From positions 9,486,001-9,550,000 of the forward strand of contig JANTQA010000033.1 in the NCBI GenBank assembly GCA_027625915.1: a DNA stretch of 64,000 nucleotides, in the 5' to 3' direction. This DNA comes from Anaeramoeba flamelloides (Eukaryota > Metamonada > Anaeramoebidae). The position numbers and the translations under genes are program-made. Within the stretch, counting starts at the first letter, position 1. Every line of letters starts with the position of its first letter. A model generated the notes under the pieces. That model ran no database searches. It was not told where the DNA came from and saw nothing but the letters and a program-made list of their open reading frames with translations. Positions 23,364 to 36,472 of this stretch are shown piece after piece.

Positions 23364-23536
23364 ACTTACTGGTATTTGAATTCTAAATGGGAAAAAAATT
23401 TTACTCAATTTTCAATTGCCCTTTTGAAATAGATCCCAAATTACAACACACTTCGGAGAAAACTCTTTTTATTAAAGACAAATATGGAAAATGAAGTGAA
23501 AATCTTGCCCCATTTAGAATTCAAATACCAGTAGGT
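23364..23536. mobile_element. Short palindromic MITE, family L
   Basis: A 173-bp element whose ends are inverse copies. The left reads ACTTACTGGTATTTGAATTC followed by TAAATGGG; the right reads CCCATTTA then GAATTCAAATACCAGTAGGT. The interior is AT-rich and non-coding. This is the only copy recognised in the window. Confidence 0.65.
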
Positions 23537-23954
23537 CTATGGTTTGGTAGTATCTTTGAGGTTGTATTGGAATTAGAAGAAAAAAAAAGTATTTTCATTA
23601 TTTGATACACTACATAATATCAAATTGAAAATTTTGAGTAAGACAAAACTATTACTTCAATGACTACTTGATACTTGGTAATTAGGTTTATTTATAATAA
23701 AACCCGTACACACAAAACTTTGAAGTCTTTAGGTTATTGGATTTATTGCTTTTACAACTTCTGTCATTTCCAAAGTCTCAAGAAGAGAAAATAATAACAA
23801 TTTAGGTAAAAATTTTGAAATGGAAGTCACAATGAATTTATGTTAAACTCAACTTTTGGAGATTTTTTTGAATAGATAATAATAAAGAGTTTTCAAAATG
23901 TTGGACTCATCTAATAAAACTCAAATACGAAAAAAAAAAACTGATGATAAATAT

Positions 23955-24290
23955 TGAAAGTGTCTGTAGAGTGATACCAAGTGTTCAAGTGCCTAGGATT
24001 TTTTTAATTTTTGAAATGAAAAGAAAATTTGTGGCATTTTCTTTTTATAAAAAAAGTAAAAAAAAAAAAAAACAATAGGGGTTTTACTTGAGGTTTTCTG
24101 TTTTATTTGTAAAATCTATTGATTTTGAAAATAAACAGACCCCAACTGTAAAAGTGTTGTTAGCTTTTTTTAAATTTTTCGAAATAAATAGAAAATATCA
24201 TAAATTTTCTTGTTATTTCTTAAATTAACAGAAAACATAGGTATTCTAAGGTACTCTAGAATACATCATGACACCTCACGAAACACCTAC
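23955..24290. repeat. Family E hairpin array, copy E2 (short)
   Basis: Starts around GTGTTCAAGTGCCTAGG, followed by GAGGTTTTCTGTTTTATTTG, AATCTATTGATTTTG and a module ATAGAAAATATC...TTTCTTGTTATTTC. Same modules as the other E copies but fewer and more diverged, and the CTAACG spacers are mostly lost. Confidence 0.6.
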
Positions 24291-24385
24291 CACCATAAAT
24301 GCATAACAGTGGCAAATTTATAAAAAGTGTATCAATAATAAATCAAAATTCCATAGTTTATCATTAATACATGTTATTTTTCAAC

Positions 24386-24949
24386 TAAACTCTTTTTCAG
24401 TCAAAGGGGCCCAGTTTTATTGAAGAAATGGAAGACATTCTATGAGTTTAATTAATTACTCTTATCAAACTAAAATTTTCAATTTTTAGATCAAAATTGT
24501 TTTGTAAAATTTTGTTTTTTTTGTTTTTTGCTTTTTTTTTTTTTTTTTTTTTTTTTTCTTCTTTTCTTTTTTATTTTTTTTTTTTAAAATTAACTTTGAA
24601 AAAAAAAAAGTTTGAAAAACGGAATAAACCTTAAGAAAAGTTAAACTTTGTATGTTCTTTTAAAATTAATACATTTACAAGTAAAAAATCTTATTATCAA
24701 CGATTTTAATTTCCTAAAGAAATTGAGAATTTTGCACGAGACTTTCCAATGAATGGGGCCCAAAAAATTTTTTAACATTTTTTTTTTTTTGAAATTTATG
24801 GTTTGTTCAGGGGTTTCTTTTATAATTATGGGCTCTTATAAGAAGTTTATTATTTCTCGTATTTCTAAACAATCTAAGTTTGGTTGATTCTTATAAATAA
24901 AGTGACTTTTCCATTTTTGGCTGGACCCCTTTGAGTGAAATGGAGTTTA
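24386..24949. mobile_element. Family D inverted-repeat element, copy D1
   Basis: About 560 bp. Left end: AAACTCTTTTTCAGTCAAAG then GGGCCCAG. Right end, reverse-complemented: AAACTCCATTTCACTCAAAG then GGGTCCAG. The interior carries a 26-base T run (24532-24557) and no protein. The same terminal repeat bounds a second copy at 25411-27510, and similar ends occur at 39096, 52357 and 54905. Confidence 0.75.
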
Positions 24950-25727
24950 TTATTATGCCTTTAGACTTTTATTTTTAATTTAAAAAAATGCCATAAAATT
25001 TTTGATATTACTCAATTTCTTTGAATTGGAATAAAATAGACAAGAAGCATTGAGTGGAGTATTTTTTACTCGAATTTATAATTTTTTTCCCAATTTAATT
25101 AATATTTATTTTCAATTCCTGATTATCATTGTTTTTTCTTTAATATTTGAAGTTTTATAACCATAAGAATTTTAATAAAAAAAATCTTAACAACTAGAGC
25201 AATAATTTGGATACATTTGATTAATCATATTGAGGGGTTTCTGATTATTTTTTCTAAAATTAACTTTTACAGATTTTTTTTTGTCTACTATTTTGGATAT
25301 TTGTTTTTTCCACGTGGTTCTGATAAATTTATCTATTTCACAAAACCATCTAAAATCAATAAATTTATTTTTTTCTGATCAAAAAGTAATTGATAGACTT
25401 TAAGATTGATAAAATCTTTTCCAGTTAAAATTGCCCAGTTTTATTGAAGACATAGAATATATTCGGCTTCATTCATTCATTCTTCTTCTCAAATTAAATT
25501 TTCCATTTTTCAGATCAAAATCATTTTTTGTACCACTTTTCGGAGTCGTGTATAGGTTTTTTTTTAATTCAAAAGAATTGAGCAAAATAAAAGATTATAC
25601 TCCATCCTTTTAAATCAAAAAAAAAATCTTAAGACTGGGGAATACCAATTTATTAATCATAGTTTGTGGAATCTTATTTATTACCAATAATCTTTTTAAC
25701 GGGCTTTTACTCCTCCTATTTTATGAG

Positions 25728-26182
25728 AAAGGTCGTCAAGTGCCGTAGAGCACCTATCTTTTCCAGAATTCAAAAGAATGGAGAAAAATCAAAGATTTCG
25801 CTCAATTCTTTTAAATCATTGAAAAGCCAACGACCGTTTTCTTGAGGTTTTTTTATTTTATTTATAAAATCTATCGATTTTTGTTAGGTTTTTTTGAGTT
25901 TTCAATTTATTTGGAAAATCAATAGATTTTCCTTAGGTTTTTTTTACTTTTTGAATTAAAATAGAAAACTTTAAAAAAACCTAGAATACTTCACAAATAA
26001 ATAGAAAACTCAAGAAAACCTAACGGGCAATTTTTTTAATTTAAGAAATAAAAAGAAAATTTCAAAAATTTTCTTTTTATTTCTCAAATTAAAAAAAACC
26101 TAAGAGCTGTTTTCCAGAATTCGAAATAATTTAGTAAAATCAATGATTTTACTCAATTCTGTCAAATCCTGAAAAACCTAAC
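25728..26182. repeat. Family E hairpin array, copy E3, inside D2
   Basis: Begins GTCAAGTGCCGTAGAGCACC, followed by hairpins with arms CCAGAATTCAAAAGAAT, GAAAATCAATAGATTTTC and AAATAAAAAGAAAATTTC. CCTAACGGGC and CCTAACGATA spacers are visible near 26018 and 26177. The insertion may begin earlier (about 25545), where further E-like sequence occurs. Confidence 0.7.
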
Positions 26183-26629
26183 GATACTGGATAATTTTCA
26201 ATTTGATCATGTAAATGATATAATATTTTTTTACTTTTATATTTTAATTATTTTTCTTCTTCTCTTTTTTATTTAATAAATTTTCTTTGATTACTCCTTT
26301 CTCACAATAAATAAATAAAGAAAGAAATTAAAATCCTCTTTTCATATTTTTTTTTTTTTTTTTGATTATTTTTCTTTTTTTTTTTTTTTTCTTTCAAAAA
26401 GCCAATTTGAAAAAAAAAAAATGTTTGAAACTCCAAATTAAAATTTAGAAAATTAAGACTTTTGATTTTCTTCTTAAATTCATACATTTACAATTAAAAA
26501 ATCTTATTACCAGCAATTTTAATTTTTTAATGAAATTGAGAAATTTTTACACGAAAAGTTTCAATCAAAGTACCCAAAAATTTTTTTCACCTTTTTTTTT
26601 TTTTCGAATAATTTATTTGTTAATAATAA

Positions 26630-27376
26630 ACCCCAATTCAAAACTTTTAACACACCAAAATTCAATTTGTGAAGAAAAAAAAATAGTTTAATCAATTTTT
26701 GAAGATATACCAACTTCGAACTATTTCACTAATTGTAATTCATACAATTGTTTATAAATTACAATACTCACAAAACAAAAAATATATAATAATCAATACT
26801 AATAAATCAAGATTGTGTTAAAAATTTTTAACAAGTTCTAACAAAATAAAAAAATGAATTGCTAAATTTTTTTAAATTCTATTTGGAATATTGATTGATC
26901 AAATGGTTAGATACCATCAACTAAATTTATTAGAGTTCTTCTATTTGGGAACAACTCAACTTTAACCTAAAACAGTCAGTATAATTTTAAAGACACAAAC
27001 TTTCAACGACATTTAAGGTACACAAAAATTCTCAAATTAAAGCACAAAATTCAAATTCTAATAAAATAAATTGTGTAGAAAAAAAAAAATACCAAAAAAT
27101 ATGTTTTAATTTGAGATTTTTCTATGCTTTAAATTTCCTTGAAAGTTTGTGTCTTAAAAATGGAACTGACTTGGTGAATTGTTAAAAAAAAAATTGTTCG
27201 AACGAAACAAGTTACTTAATTCAAAATAATGAAATGAAAACAAAAACCAAAAGATGAAAAAATGATTTTCAAAATTTTCAAAAATCAAAATTATTTCGGA
27301 TTTTAATCAATTAGGATTATTGTGGTTCTTTGAATAATTTTAACTGTATGCAAAATTTTGAATTTTAGTTTAATAT
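26630..27376 (-). mobile_element. Family A element, copy A5, reversed, inside D2 and split by B2
   Basis: Starts AAACCCCAATTCAAAACTTT with ACACACC following (the inverse of the family A right end) and finishes GCAAAATTTTGAATTTTAG (inverse of the left end). Interior matches include GATCAAATGGTTAGATACCA. The B2 palindrome interrupts it at 26973-27172. Without B2 its length, about 546 bp, equals the other A copies. Confidence 0.7.
26973..27172. mobile_element. Family B foldback MITE, copy B2, inside A5
   Basis: A 200-bp palindrome starting CAGTCAGTATAATTTTAAAG and ending in the inverse around TGTGTCTTAAAAATGGAACT. The flanking TA seen at B1 is not preserved. It is the innermost, hence youngest, member of the nest D2 > A5 > B2. 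Confidence 0.75.
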
Positions 27377-27510
27377 TTTTATGAATCTCATCTCTAATTT
27401 GAAGTTTATTATTTCTCTTCTTTCTCAACAATCTTTGTTTGACTGATTCTTAAAAAATAAGTGAATTTTTCATTTTTGGGTGAAAGACTTTTTATGAAAA
27501 TAAAATCCAT

Positions 27511-28028
27511 TTCATTCAAAGTTATTTTTTTCTGCTCAAAACTTGTTATTATTTTCAATGGATTAATGACTTGAAAAGTTTGATTTTTTAACAAACAAAA
27601 AACCCCACATTTTTTTGTTTTCTTTTTATCAGTTTAAAAATACTTTTTATTTATATTTCTTTGTTTTTTTTTTTAAAAAAAAAAAAGAAATATAAAATTA
27701 CTAATTGAAAATATGATTAAAAAAATCAAAAAATCATTTTGGGATAATGAACGAGAAAATTAAAAGATTTCAAAGAACAAAAAATGATTTAGTATTATAA
27801 TATTATTTAATTATTATTGTAATTATTAGTACAAATTACATTTCAATAATTGTAAATAATGCAGGCTTTTTAATATAATTTTTTTTCAAAATGAGTAAAA
27901 ATGATCAAAGAAAAAACATTCTAAATTGGAACAAATAGACTATAATGGAATAAGATCATGTAAAAGAAATAGCAAACATTAAAAAATAAAAAAAATAAAC
28001 CAAAAACGCAACAGACGATCAATATTAC
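27511..28028. other. 3' flank of VPS13
   Basis: AT-rich non-coding sequence between the D2 nest and the VPS13 stop codon. The frame at 27409-27594 lies on the D2 right end and is spurious. Confidence 0.35.
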
Positions 28029-31000
28029 CTATTTTTTCTTTGTTTCATTTAAAAAAGTAACCAAATTGTTTAAGGCATGATTTAATAAATGTTGTGATTG
28101 GAAATTAATTTTGTAAACTACTGTTTCATTCAAATTTTTTTGTTTGAAAAAAAAAAATTTCAAAACATTTTTTTTAACTATAACAATATTTTGTAAAAGA
28201 GCAGCATAGTAAAACCATTTAACTTGGTAATTTGAAGTGAAAATTATAAAACGTGTTGTAATAAGGATATATTTGTGCCCTCTTTTTTTGCAGCAAAAAT
28301 TTTTGAGGACTTTCTCCGTTTTAAATCTCTCATTTGAATTCAAAATGTATTGATTTAAGGAATCGACGTGATTATAATTTACAAGTCTATTATTTTCAAT
28401 AACCCTTGGTGGTCTGAATCGAGTTGTGATCTCAAAGCTTGTCAAGGAAGAGGTAACCTTGGCGCCTTCCGATATATTGGAAATCAAATCTGTCACGCCA
28501 ACGAGTGGCTTTGCTACAAAGCCTGCGAGCCCCTTGCCAATTCCTTTAAAGAGACCCGTCGTGCCCTCATTCTCTAGGCCCTTTGCAGGCTGCTTGACGA
28601 TTCCAGAAATCCCCGACCAAACGCTACTGCCCAAGGAAAACGTGCCCTGGACAATCCCGTCCCCAACGTTCTTTGGCTTATTGTTTCTCTCCTTCTGTCT
28701 GTTGCGCTGGAACTCTTCGTCCATGGCAATCACTGTGAACCCTGATCCCACTGATGAAAAAAGCTGGTCGATCGATCCAAATATTCCCTCAAGCGCGACC
28801 GAAAACGCCTCGACTGTTCCCGTTGCCAGCGCCATGCCAAATTCCTCTGGCGATTTGACAATCCCCTTTGAAGGTTCCACCCAGAACGTTACAATGCCCT
28901 TTTGCACGCTACTGGCGAAATTTATTGGTGCGCCAAGAATATCAGATCCGAAAAGCAAATTGTACGCCTTTCGTATAAACTGCTTTTTGTAATGTTGGAA
29001 AAAGAGATCTTGTAGAAATTGTGGGGTTGTAAATATTTCACGAAGCTGTAAAGCCAAAATGTTTAAATTGGCGTCATGCACCGAAGTAAACGATGCGCCC
29101 AATGCTCGGCCGAAATTTTTTAAAAAATTCTCATTCGACTTGGTCGACATTTCAAAGGTGATCAATAGTTCAATGGGATAGCAAATACACCGATCAAAGT
29201 ATAATACCTTTCTCGATTCCATTAATAGATTTGAATTGGTTTGCAAATTTTTGATCACATTTCTATTTTGTTTTAAAACTTTTTTTAAAATGGAACCTGT
29301 ATTTGAAAAATATTTGGTAATTTTTTTCTTTTTCCTTTGCTTTTTCCTTACCATTCTCTTATTGTTCTTATTCTTATCATAATCTTCATCATCATCATCA
29401 TCGTCGTCGTCGTCGTCAATAGATAATGTGCTTATATCAATATTGTTTTTTACCCGTTCAATCAAATTATTTACACCAGAATCATTTAGCAATTCTGTAC
29501 ACAATAATAAGAAATCCTCTTCTGTTTTTATAACCAAGGATTGAACTAATATCGTAAAATATGCAAAGTAATCAATATCCTGATAAATTTTGGATCTTAA
29601 ATAGACAATTTCTAAAAAGTCTTTTTTTTGCTTGATCGGCTTAGTTTCCAAAATTACAGGGAAAATTGGTAATTGCGTTTGGTTATCAATTTGGATTTTA
29701 TTGATTTTGAAAGATAGCATTTGGTCGCAATTAGTGTCTTGCAATTTGAAAACTATTTTTTTTAAAATTAAATATAATAAATCAGAATCGTCTTTCGATA
29801 TTGAAATACCAATCCCAGATAAATTAATTTTTAAATTCAATAAAAGCTTTCGGTTCAGTAAAGATTCATTTTGCAACGTCTCCAATTGCGTATATTTTTT
29901 AATCTTTGAAAAGGAAAATTGGATAACATTAGTGGGCCCCTTTTTATATCTAAAAATATTAATTATTTTATTTTGAATTCTAAAAGAACTAACAGCAGAA
30001 GAAGAAGAAGAAGATGATGATGATGATGACAACGAATTAGTTGAAGAAGAAGACGAATTGGAAGAAGAGTTCTTTTCCATTTTCAACTTCTTGTCTTGTG
30101 AAAAATCAATTTCTTTCGTGACTTTACCCAGCTTATTATGGTATACCAAAACTTTTTTTAGATGGGGGCTTTCCCAATAATATTTTTGCTCTGAATTCTT
30201 TTTCAAAATTTCATATCTCCCACCACCCTTTTGCCATATTTTGAATTGATAATTGGTTTTATTACTTAATAAATATTGTGGCGAATTAATATTTTTCTCT
30301 TCGAAATAAATATAAATAGTGGTACCATCAATTTTTGTTGTTAAATTTAGATGAATTATTTGCGTTTGCTTTTTGACATTATACAATTTGATGGTTTCAA
30401 AGTCTAGCGACTCTATTGAAATGACATGCGACCAATAATAGCCCTGTATCCTAATCCTAATTAAATTCATGTCATATTTCCTTGGCTTGCGGTATATGGG
30501 TATTTCTTTATTTGATAGAACAATGCCCTTGTCGTCCATATTATAATTATTGTCGTTGTCATATTCATCATCATCGAAGGAACGTCTCCATTGGTATTCA
30601 ATATTATTTTTCAATTTATTGATAAAGAAATATCTTGGAGTAAAAGTCACCATTAAGGATCGATGGAAAATGCTCGGTGCGTTTTTGATTTCCATGCCTA
30701 ATTGGACAATACCCCGCCGATTGCTACTGATTTGGACCCGATCGAAGGTGTCGACTTTTTTGAAATCAATTTCCTCGCTCCAATCATAGCCAGGGATTTT
30801 GAAATACATTTTGTATTTGGAATATAGAACTGGGCTTTCATATTTTTTTATTTTCGTTTTCAAATTGTCTTTATTAGTCGGGAAATCATTCGAATTGAAG
30901 GTGTATTGTGAAACTTGGCTAATGATCGTTTGGGTTTTCTTTTCAGAGTTGTACTGCAACGGCAACCCCGTTTTGTTTATTAGCCATATTCGGGAAAAGA

Positions 31001-34000
31001 ATCTTATCTTTCGTTGTCCAGTCGATAAATAAAGATTTTGGATTTGGATTTGAATTCTTTTCGAATACCCATCTTCAATGGTTATTGGCAAATATTTGGA
31101 ATTGTTTGTCAACGTTGCCTCGTTTGTGATATTGAATTTACGTGTTTGCCTAAACCCAGAAACTTTGACAGAGATATATATTTCCATTAGAGTCTTGGTT
31201 GGAATTTCATGCGTCGTTCTAGATTCGCCGGAGGCGATTCGATAATAAATGCTTTGCAAATTATCACGACTCTTTCGATTTCTTTGATAAAAATTGATTT
31301 CCAGATCCTTGGGCAACAAATTTTCGATAATTAATGGATCCAAGATTTTAATATTCCAAAATCTTTGATAATTTTTTTCAGAATAATTTTGAGAAAAATT
31401 TATTTGGCTAACAATTGCCCTTTTGATATTTTTGATATCCTGTTTCTTGGTCACCGCTCTTCTTTCCCTTCTTGTTTGCCTTTCCTCCTCATCTTTAACT
31501 TTATTTAATATTTTCGCTTGTTTGCTTTGGATACGCTTTAATTGGTGCCTTGTTTTCATGATAGAAAGTTTGTTAAGAGTTTTATTTTTTTTCACCTGAC
31601 GATTTTCGTCGCTTTGAATTATTTTTTTCCCCTTTTCGTTCAACCTTTTTAATTTTTTCCCCTTTCTTTTTGTCAATGGGCTCTTGTGAGTATTTGATTT
31701 TTTGTTTATTTGCTTTTTGTTGTTTGCAGAATTCTGAGGGTTCTCAATTATTAGCTCACTTGTAACAGAGCAAACTAAATAAACGGTATTAATGTTTTTC
31801 GTTAGACTCTTGCATTGGACATATTGGATTTTTTCTCTCATATTATACAAGTTGCAAACGCTTTCCTTACTGTGGTAATTGTTTGGGATTGTGACTTTCA
31901 ATTTTTTGGCCTTTCTGTTCCTTTTTTCATCCCTTGAGACGAACAAATTGTTATGATTGTTCTTTAATTTAATTCCAATTGATTCTGTATTATCGATCAT
32001 CCCGTAACTCTTGTCGTTAATGTAAATGGAAAGTGGGAAGCCACTTTCGTTATTGAATTTAATATTTGATTGGATTGTTAAGATTTTGCTACCACAATCC
32101 ATTTTCAAATGGGAATATATTTTTGTTTTTTTATTTTTTAATAAAAAGCTTTCCTTAATTTCGTCATCTAAATTCAATACAATTAATTCATTAGATATCT
32201 TTGGAAACTTGATAATTATTTGATGTATCCTTGTCTGATCAGATGTCTTGACCCTATTTAAAATTGAATTGAGATCAGAATTGCTAAAAACTATCGGTAT
32301 CTTCGTACCAGGCTCAATTTGAATTTTATTTTCGATTATCTCCTGGTTGTCGATCTGCTTGATATCAAATGCCCGCAATGTGAAAAACTCTATTAAAAAG
32401 CCGGATTGGTTATTTATCCAAAAGGGATGAAATTCCCCCGATTTCAATTCCTTTTCTTTGAAATAAATGTCATTAAAAATTATTTCATGAGTCATATTAA
32501 TTATTTTCATCAGCGAAGGCGTGAAATTGATATTTAAAACGTTTTTTGAATTGAATTCAATGATGGGATAATTTAGATTTTTAACAATATTATTCTTCAT
32601 AATTTTTAAATTAAAGGAAAATTTTTCTAAAAATGGCTCCCAATATCCTTTGGGATTAAAATAATCCGAATTGATCGTAAAATTATTTAATTCCATATTT
32701 AATTTCCCATTCCAATCATTGAAGTCTAAATGAATGCCCTGGATTATAAATTTAATTAATGGTTGGATTTGGAGATCACTTAAGACATTATCAATTAATA
32801 CAATCTCAATATTTTTTGTATTGATTGAAATATTTTCTATTTGCAATTTATGGCTACCCTTATCATTTTTCAACGCCACTTTATTTTTTTTTGTTTCCCC
32901 CGCCTTTTCTTTTTTGATCGCCTTCCTTTGCTTTTTTCCGTTCTCTTCCCTTCCCTTTCTCCCTTGTTGATTTGTTAATCGCCTATCTTTCTTTCCTATA
33001 TTTTGGATACTTTTTTCATCATGAATTAAAGTCCAATCATCTTTCAACTCAGAATAAACTACCTCTTTATTAGTTGGGTAATTCTTTATCTCTTCAATAT
33101 TATTTGAAATTGGTGGGTATTTGTCCTTTCTTTTTGTGGTTACTTTTTTTTTTTTTTTATTTTCATTTTTTTTGATTTTTTTTTTTTTATTTTCATTTTT
33201 TTTGATTTTTTTTTCTTCATCTTGATTATTGCCAATAAACTGTAATGATTTTTGAAAGTTTTTGGAAATCTTTAATAACATTTTTATATCGCGATAAGAT
33301 AATAATAATTGAACTGCCGATATAGAATTGGACATCTTAAAAATAATATCATTATTAATTTCTGCCATTAGAAGATTTACCCGTAAATTAAACGGTGAAA
33401 TAATTGTCTCATTTTCTTCATTTAAAATGCCCTTTAAACAACGAGAAACATTAGTATCCTTTAAAAACAAATTCATATTTCTATTCCCAAGAGAATCATC
33501 AAAATAATCAAATATTACAGATTGGCTCATTTGAATACCCAATGAATTTTTTATTAAGGGTGTTTTGGGAATTATTAATGTTAATTGTTTGATCAAAAAA
33601 TAAAATTCCATCCCAAACTTTTCCTTTTCTAACTTTGTCAATTTCTTTTTATATTGGTTTATTAATTTTTTCGTTTTCTGATTTTGCTCAATTTCGTCTT
33701 TAAATTTCAAATTATTACCGTTCTCTTTTTCTTTTTCATTTTCATTTTCATTTCCATTTTCGTTTTCTTTTTCATTATTACCCCCTTTATTATTATTACC
33801 AGTTGTAACAAAAAAATTCATTATCCCCCAAATGGTTGGCCATAAAGCGATGATTTTTATTGGCGAGTTAATATTACAAGCTAAAATTAATGGAAGGTCA
33901 TCTCTAATATTCATCCCAACAGATAATTTATCATCCATTTGTATTAAATCTTTGATCACGCCCTTTGAATCTGGATTAATATCTAAAATTTTTATTTTTT

Positions 34001-36429
34001 TCAAATTAACATTCATGTCAATATCGCTTGTGTTATACGATTCAAAAAGAAAATCAAAATGATCAACATTAAAATCAATTAGCGAGTATAAATTATTATT
34101 GTTGTTGATTTCTTTGTTATCAAAATCTTTTAAACACAATTTCTTTCTTATAATTTTGCCATTAAAATTTTTAATTATTATACTAATTTGGAGTAATAAA
34201 TCATCTTCTTCGTGATGGCTTTTATTCACTTTCAAACCTTTTAAACAATTTATAATTGATTGCTTAATTTTTTTAATTCTTTTATTAAAACTTTTCAATG
34301 AATCTTTTTTTAATTCTTTTTCTATTCTTTTATGTTTTTTTTCATTTTTTTTTAATTTTTCTTTTTGAATAATTTTTTTAACATTTTGAATAAATATTTT
34401 TTTTTGAGCAACTGGAATTTCCTTTTCCTTTTGTTTATTTTTTTCTTTATTCTTTTCTTTTTCCTTTTCTTTTTCCTTTTCTTTTTCCTTTTCTTTTTCC
34501 TTTTCTTTTTCCTTTTCTTTTTCAATTACAATTTCTTTTTCCTTTTCTTTCCCCTGTTCTTTTTCAATTACAATTTCTTTTCTCTTCTCATTTTCCCTTT
34601 TTAATTCATCCAATTTGAATTTTAATTGCTGATCTGTCTTTTCAGTGAAATTTTCTGTTGAAGTTTCGATCAGCTGATCATAGGTTTCTCTATTAGCAAT
34701 TAAATCAAATTGAGGTACAAAAACCTTGATTAAAAAATTCGGAATACTTTTGATATTTTTTTGTAAAGAAGGTATTAAATCAACATTGATGATTCCCAAT
34801 GGTGGTATTACTAAAGAATAATTTTCTTTTAATAAATTTAAAGTCCCACATTCAATAAATAAATCTTTTAATGTGATTCTAAAAATTTGAGATTTCTTTT
34901 CATTATTGTTTACATTTTCTTCCAGATTTATCAAATTAATTTCATTTATTTTTGAATATATAATTTCGTTAGATAAAGAATTTTTTGGTAAAGTTAATTC
35001 AATATTTTTTAATTTACAATTGAACTTTGTCAGGATTTTTTTTTCTAAATGTTCTTCCAAAATTTTTGAAGCGTATTCACCCAAATCGTCAATAGCTATC
35101 GACACTATATTACGAATCTCTGTAACTTCTTTGAAATACAGCATTAGATCTGTTATAAATCTTTGCAAATATACAATTTTTAAGCCATTGATTAAAAAAT
35201 TGATTTCTGTGTCATAGCCAGGATACATGTCTGACTTTTTATTGAAATAATTAACCAAATGGAAATCAATAATGTCCTTTTCGCCAAAGTCAATTGCATT
35301 TGAATAATGTATTTGCCCCAACCAAGTTAAATCCTTGACGTACATTTCACTAAATGACCCTTTAATAGTCAATCTATTTTCGTATCTGGTTAAATTGAAA
35401 TTGTTTTGTATTAACTCGATGCTTGCTAATTTGATTGTTTTATTTTTGGCTAATATTAAATTGATTTTTTTCAAATTAACAACAATTTTTTGCTTAATAA
35501 TTTCCTTTTCTTTGCTTTTGTTATTAATGTGGACTAGTTGATTTATTTCATTTTCATTAATCTCGTTTAATATTTTTAAACTCCCATCGATAGTATCGAT
35601 ATTATCACCCATGATTTCTTGCAAGGTTTGCTTTCTTTTGTCGCCCTTATAACCAAAATAAAATTTGATGATCTCCAAAATGGTTTCCCGATTCAAAAAT
35701 AATTGAAATTCTGGCAGCGTTGTAATTATATCCATTTCCACACCATCAAACTCGGGTGAATTGTCGTTAATGATTTTGATCAAAATATTAAAGTTGAAAT
35801 CATTTTCAATATTTTCAATAGTTTTGATTAAATAGCCTTGCTTTTGAATCGAAAATTTATCCAAGATATTAAAAGATTTTAAATTGATGTTAATGGTATT
35901 ATCAAAATTTCTTCTTAGCATTTTTAAATTGAAATTATTAATAATTAATTGGATCAATTCAACATCTTTTTTGTTTTTTAAATTTTGTTTAATTATTATT
36001 TTCAATTTATGAACATCAAAATTTAATTCAAATAATTTATTTTCTAAAATCTTTTCATACGCAGAAGTCATTGTTTCAGTTGTTGATTGATTAATTTTCT
36101 GAAGATCAATTTCATCGGGTTCAAATTTGTTATTTCGATTCAAGTGTTCATTGCTTTTATCATTTAATTTCCTCCCATCATTTTGGACCTCTTCACCAGC
36201 TTCTAAAGTTGGCGTAATAATTTTATTTAATAATTTCATTAATTCAATATATTTTAAAGTATTTAATTGGAATTCTAAATTTGGCAATGATCCATCAATT
36301 TTAATTGTTGGGATATTTGGGTTGTTGGGCAAAATTGAAACTTTTGAAATGAATTCTAAATTAAATTCTTTAATAATATCAATAGCACTATCATTACCAT
36401 TGCCATTACCATTATCGTTATCGTTATCG

Positions 36430-36472
<43 letters not shown>

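Larger units (their letters stand above)
25411..27510. mobile_element. Family D element, copy D2, broken up by later insertions
   Basis: Pieces matching D1 in the same order lie at about 25411-25540 (GCCCAGTTTTATTGAAGA), about 26240-26610 (ATACATTTACAA.TAAAAAAT, then CACGA.A.TTTC) and about 27395-27510 (GAAGTTTATTATTTCTC to the right terminal repeat). The gaps are filled by the hairpin array E3 and by a reversed family A element that itself carries a family B element. This order of insertion dates D2 as older than all three. Confidence 0.7.

Noticed and set aside
28368-28992. 188- and 69-codon plus-strand frames opposite VPS13
   Set aside because: Antisense shadows of the GC-richer VPS13 C-terminal coding region.
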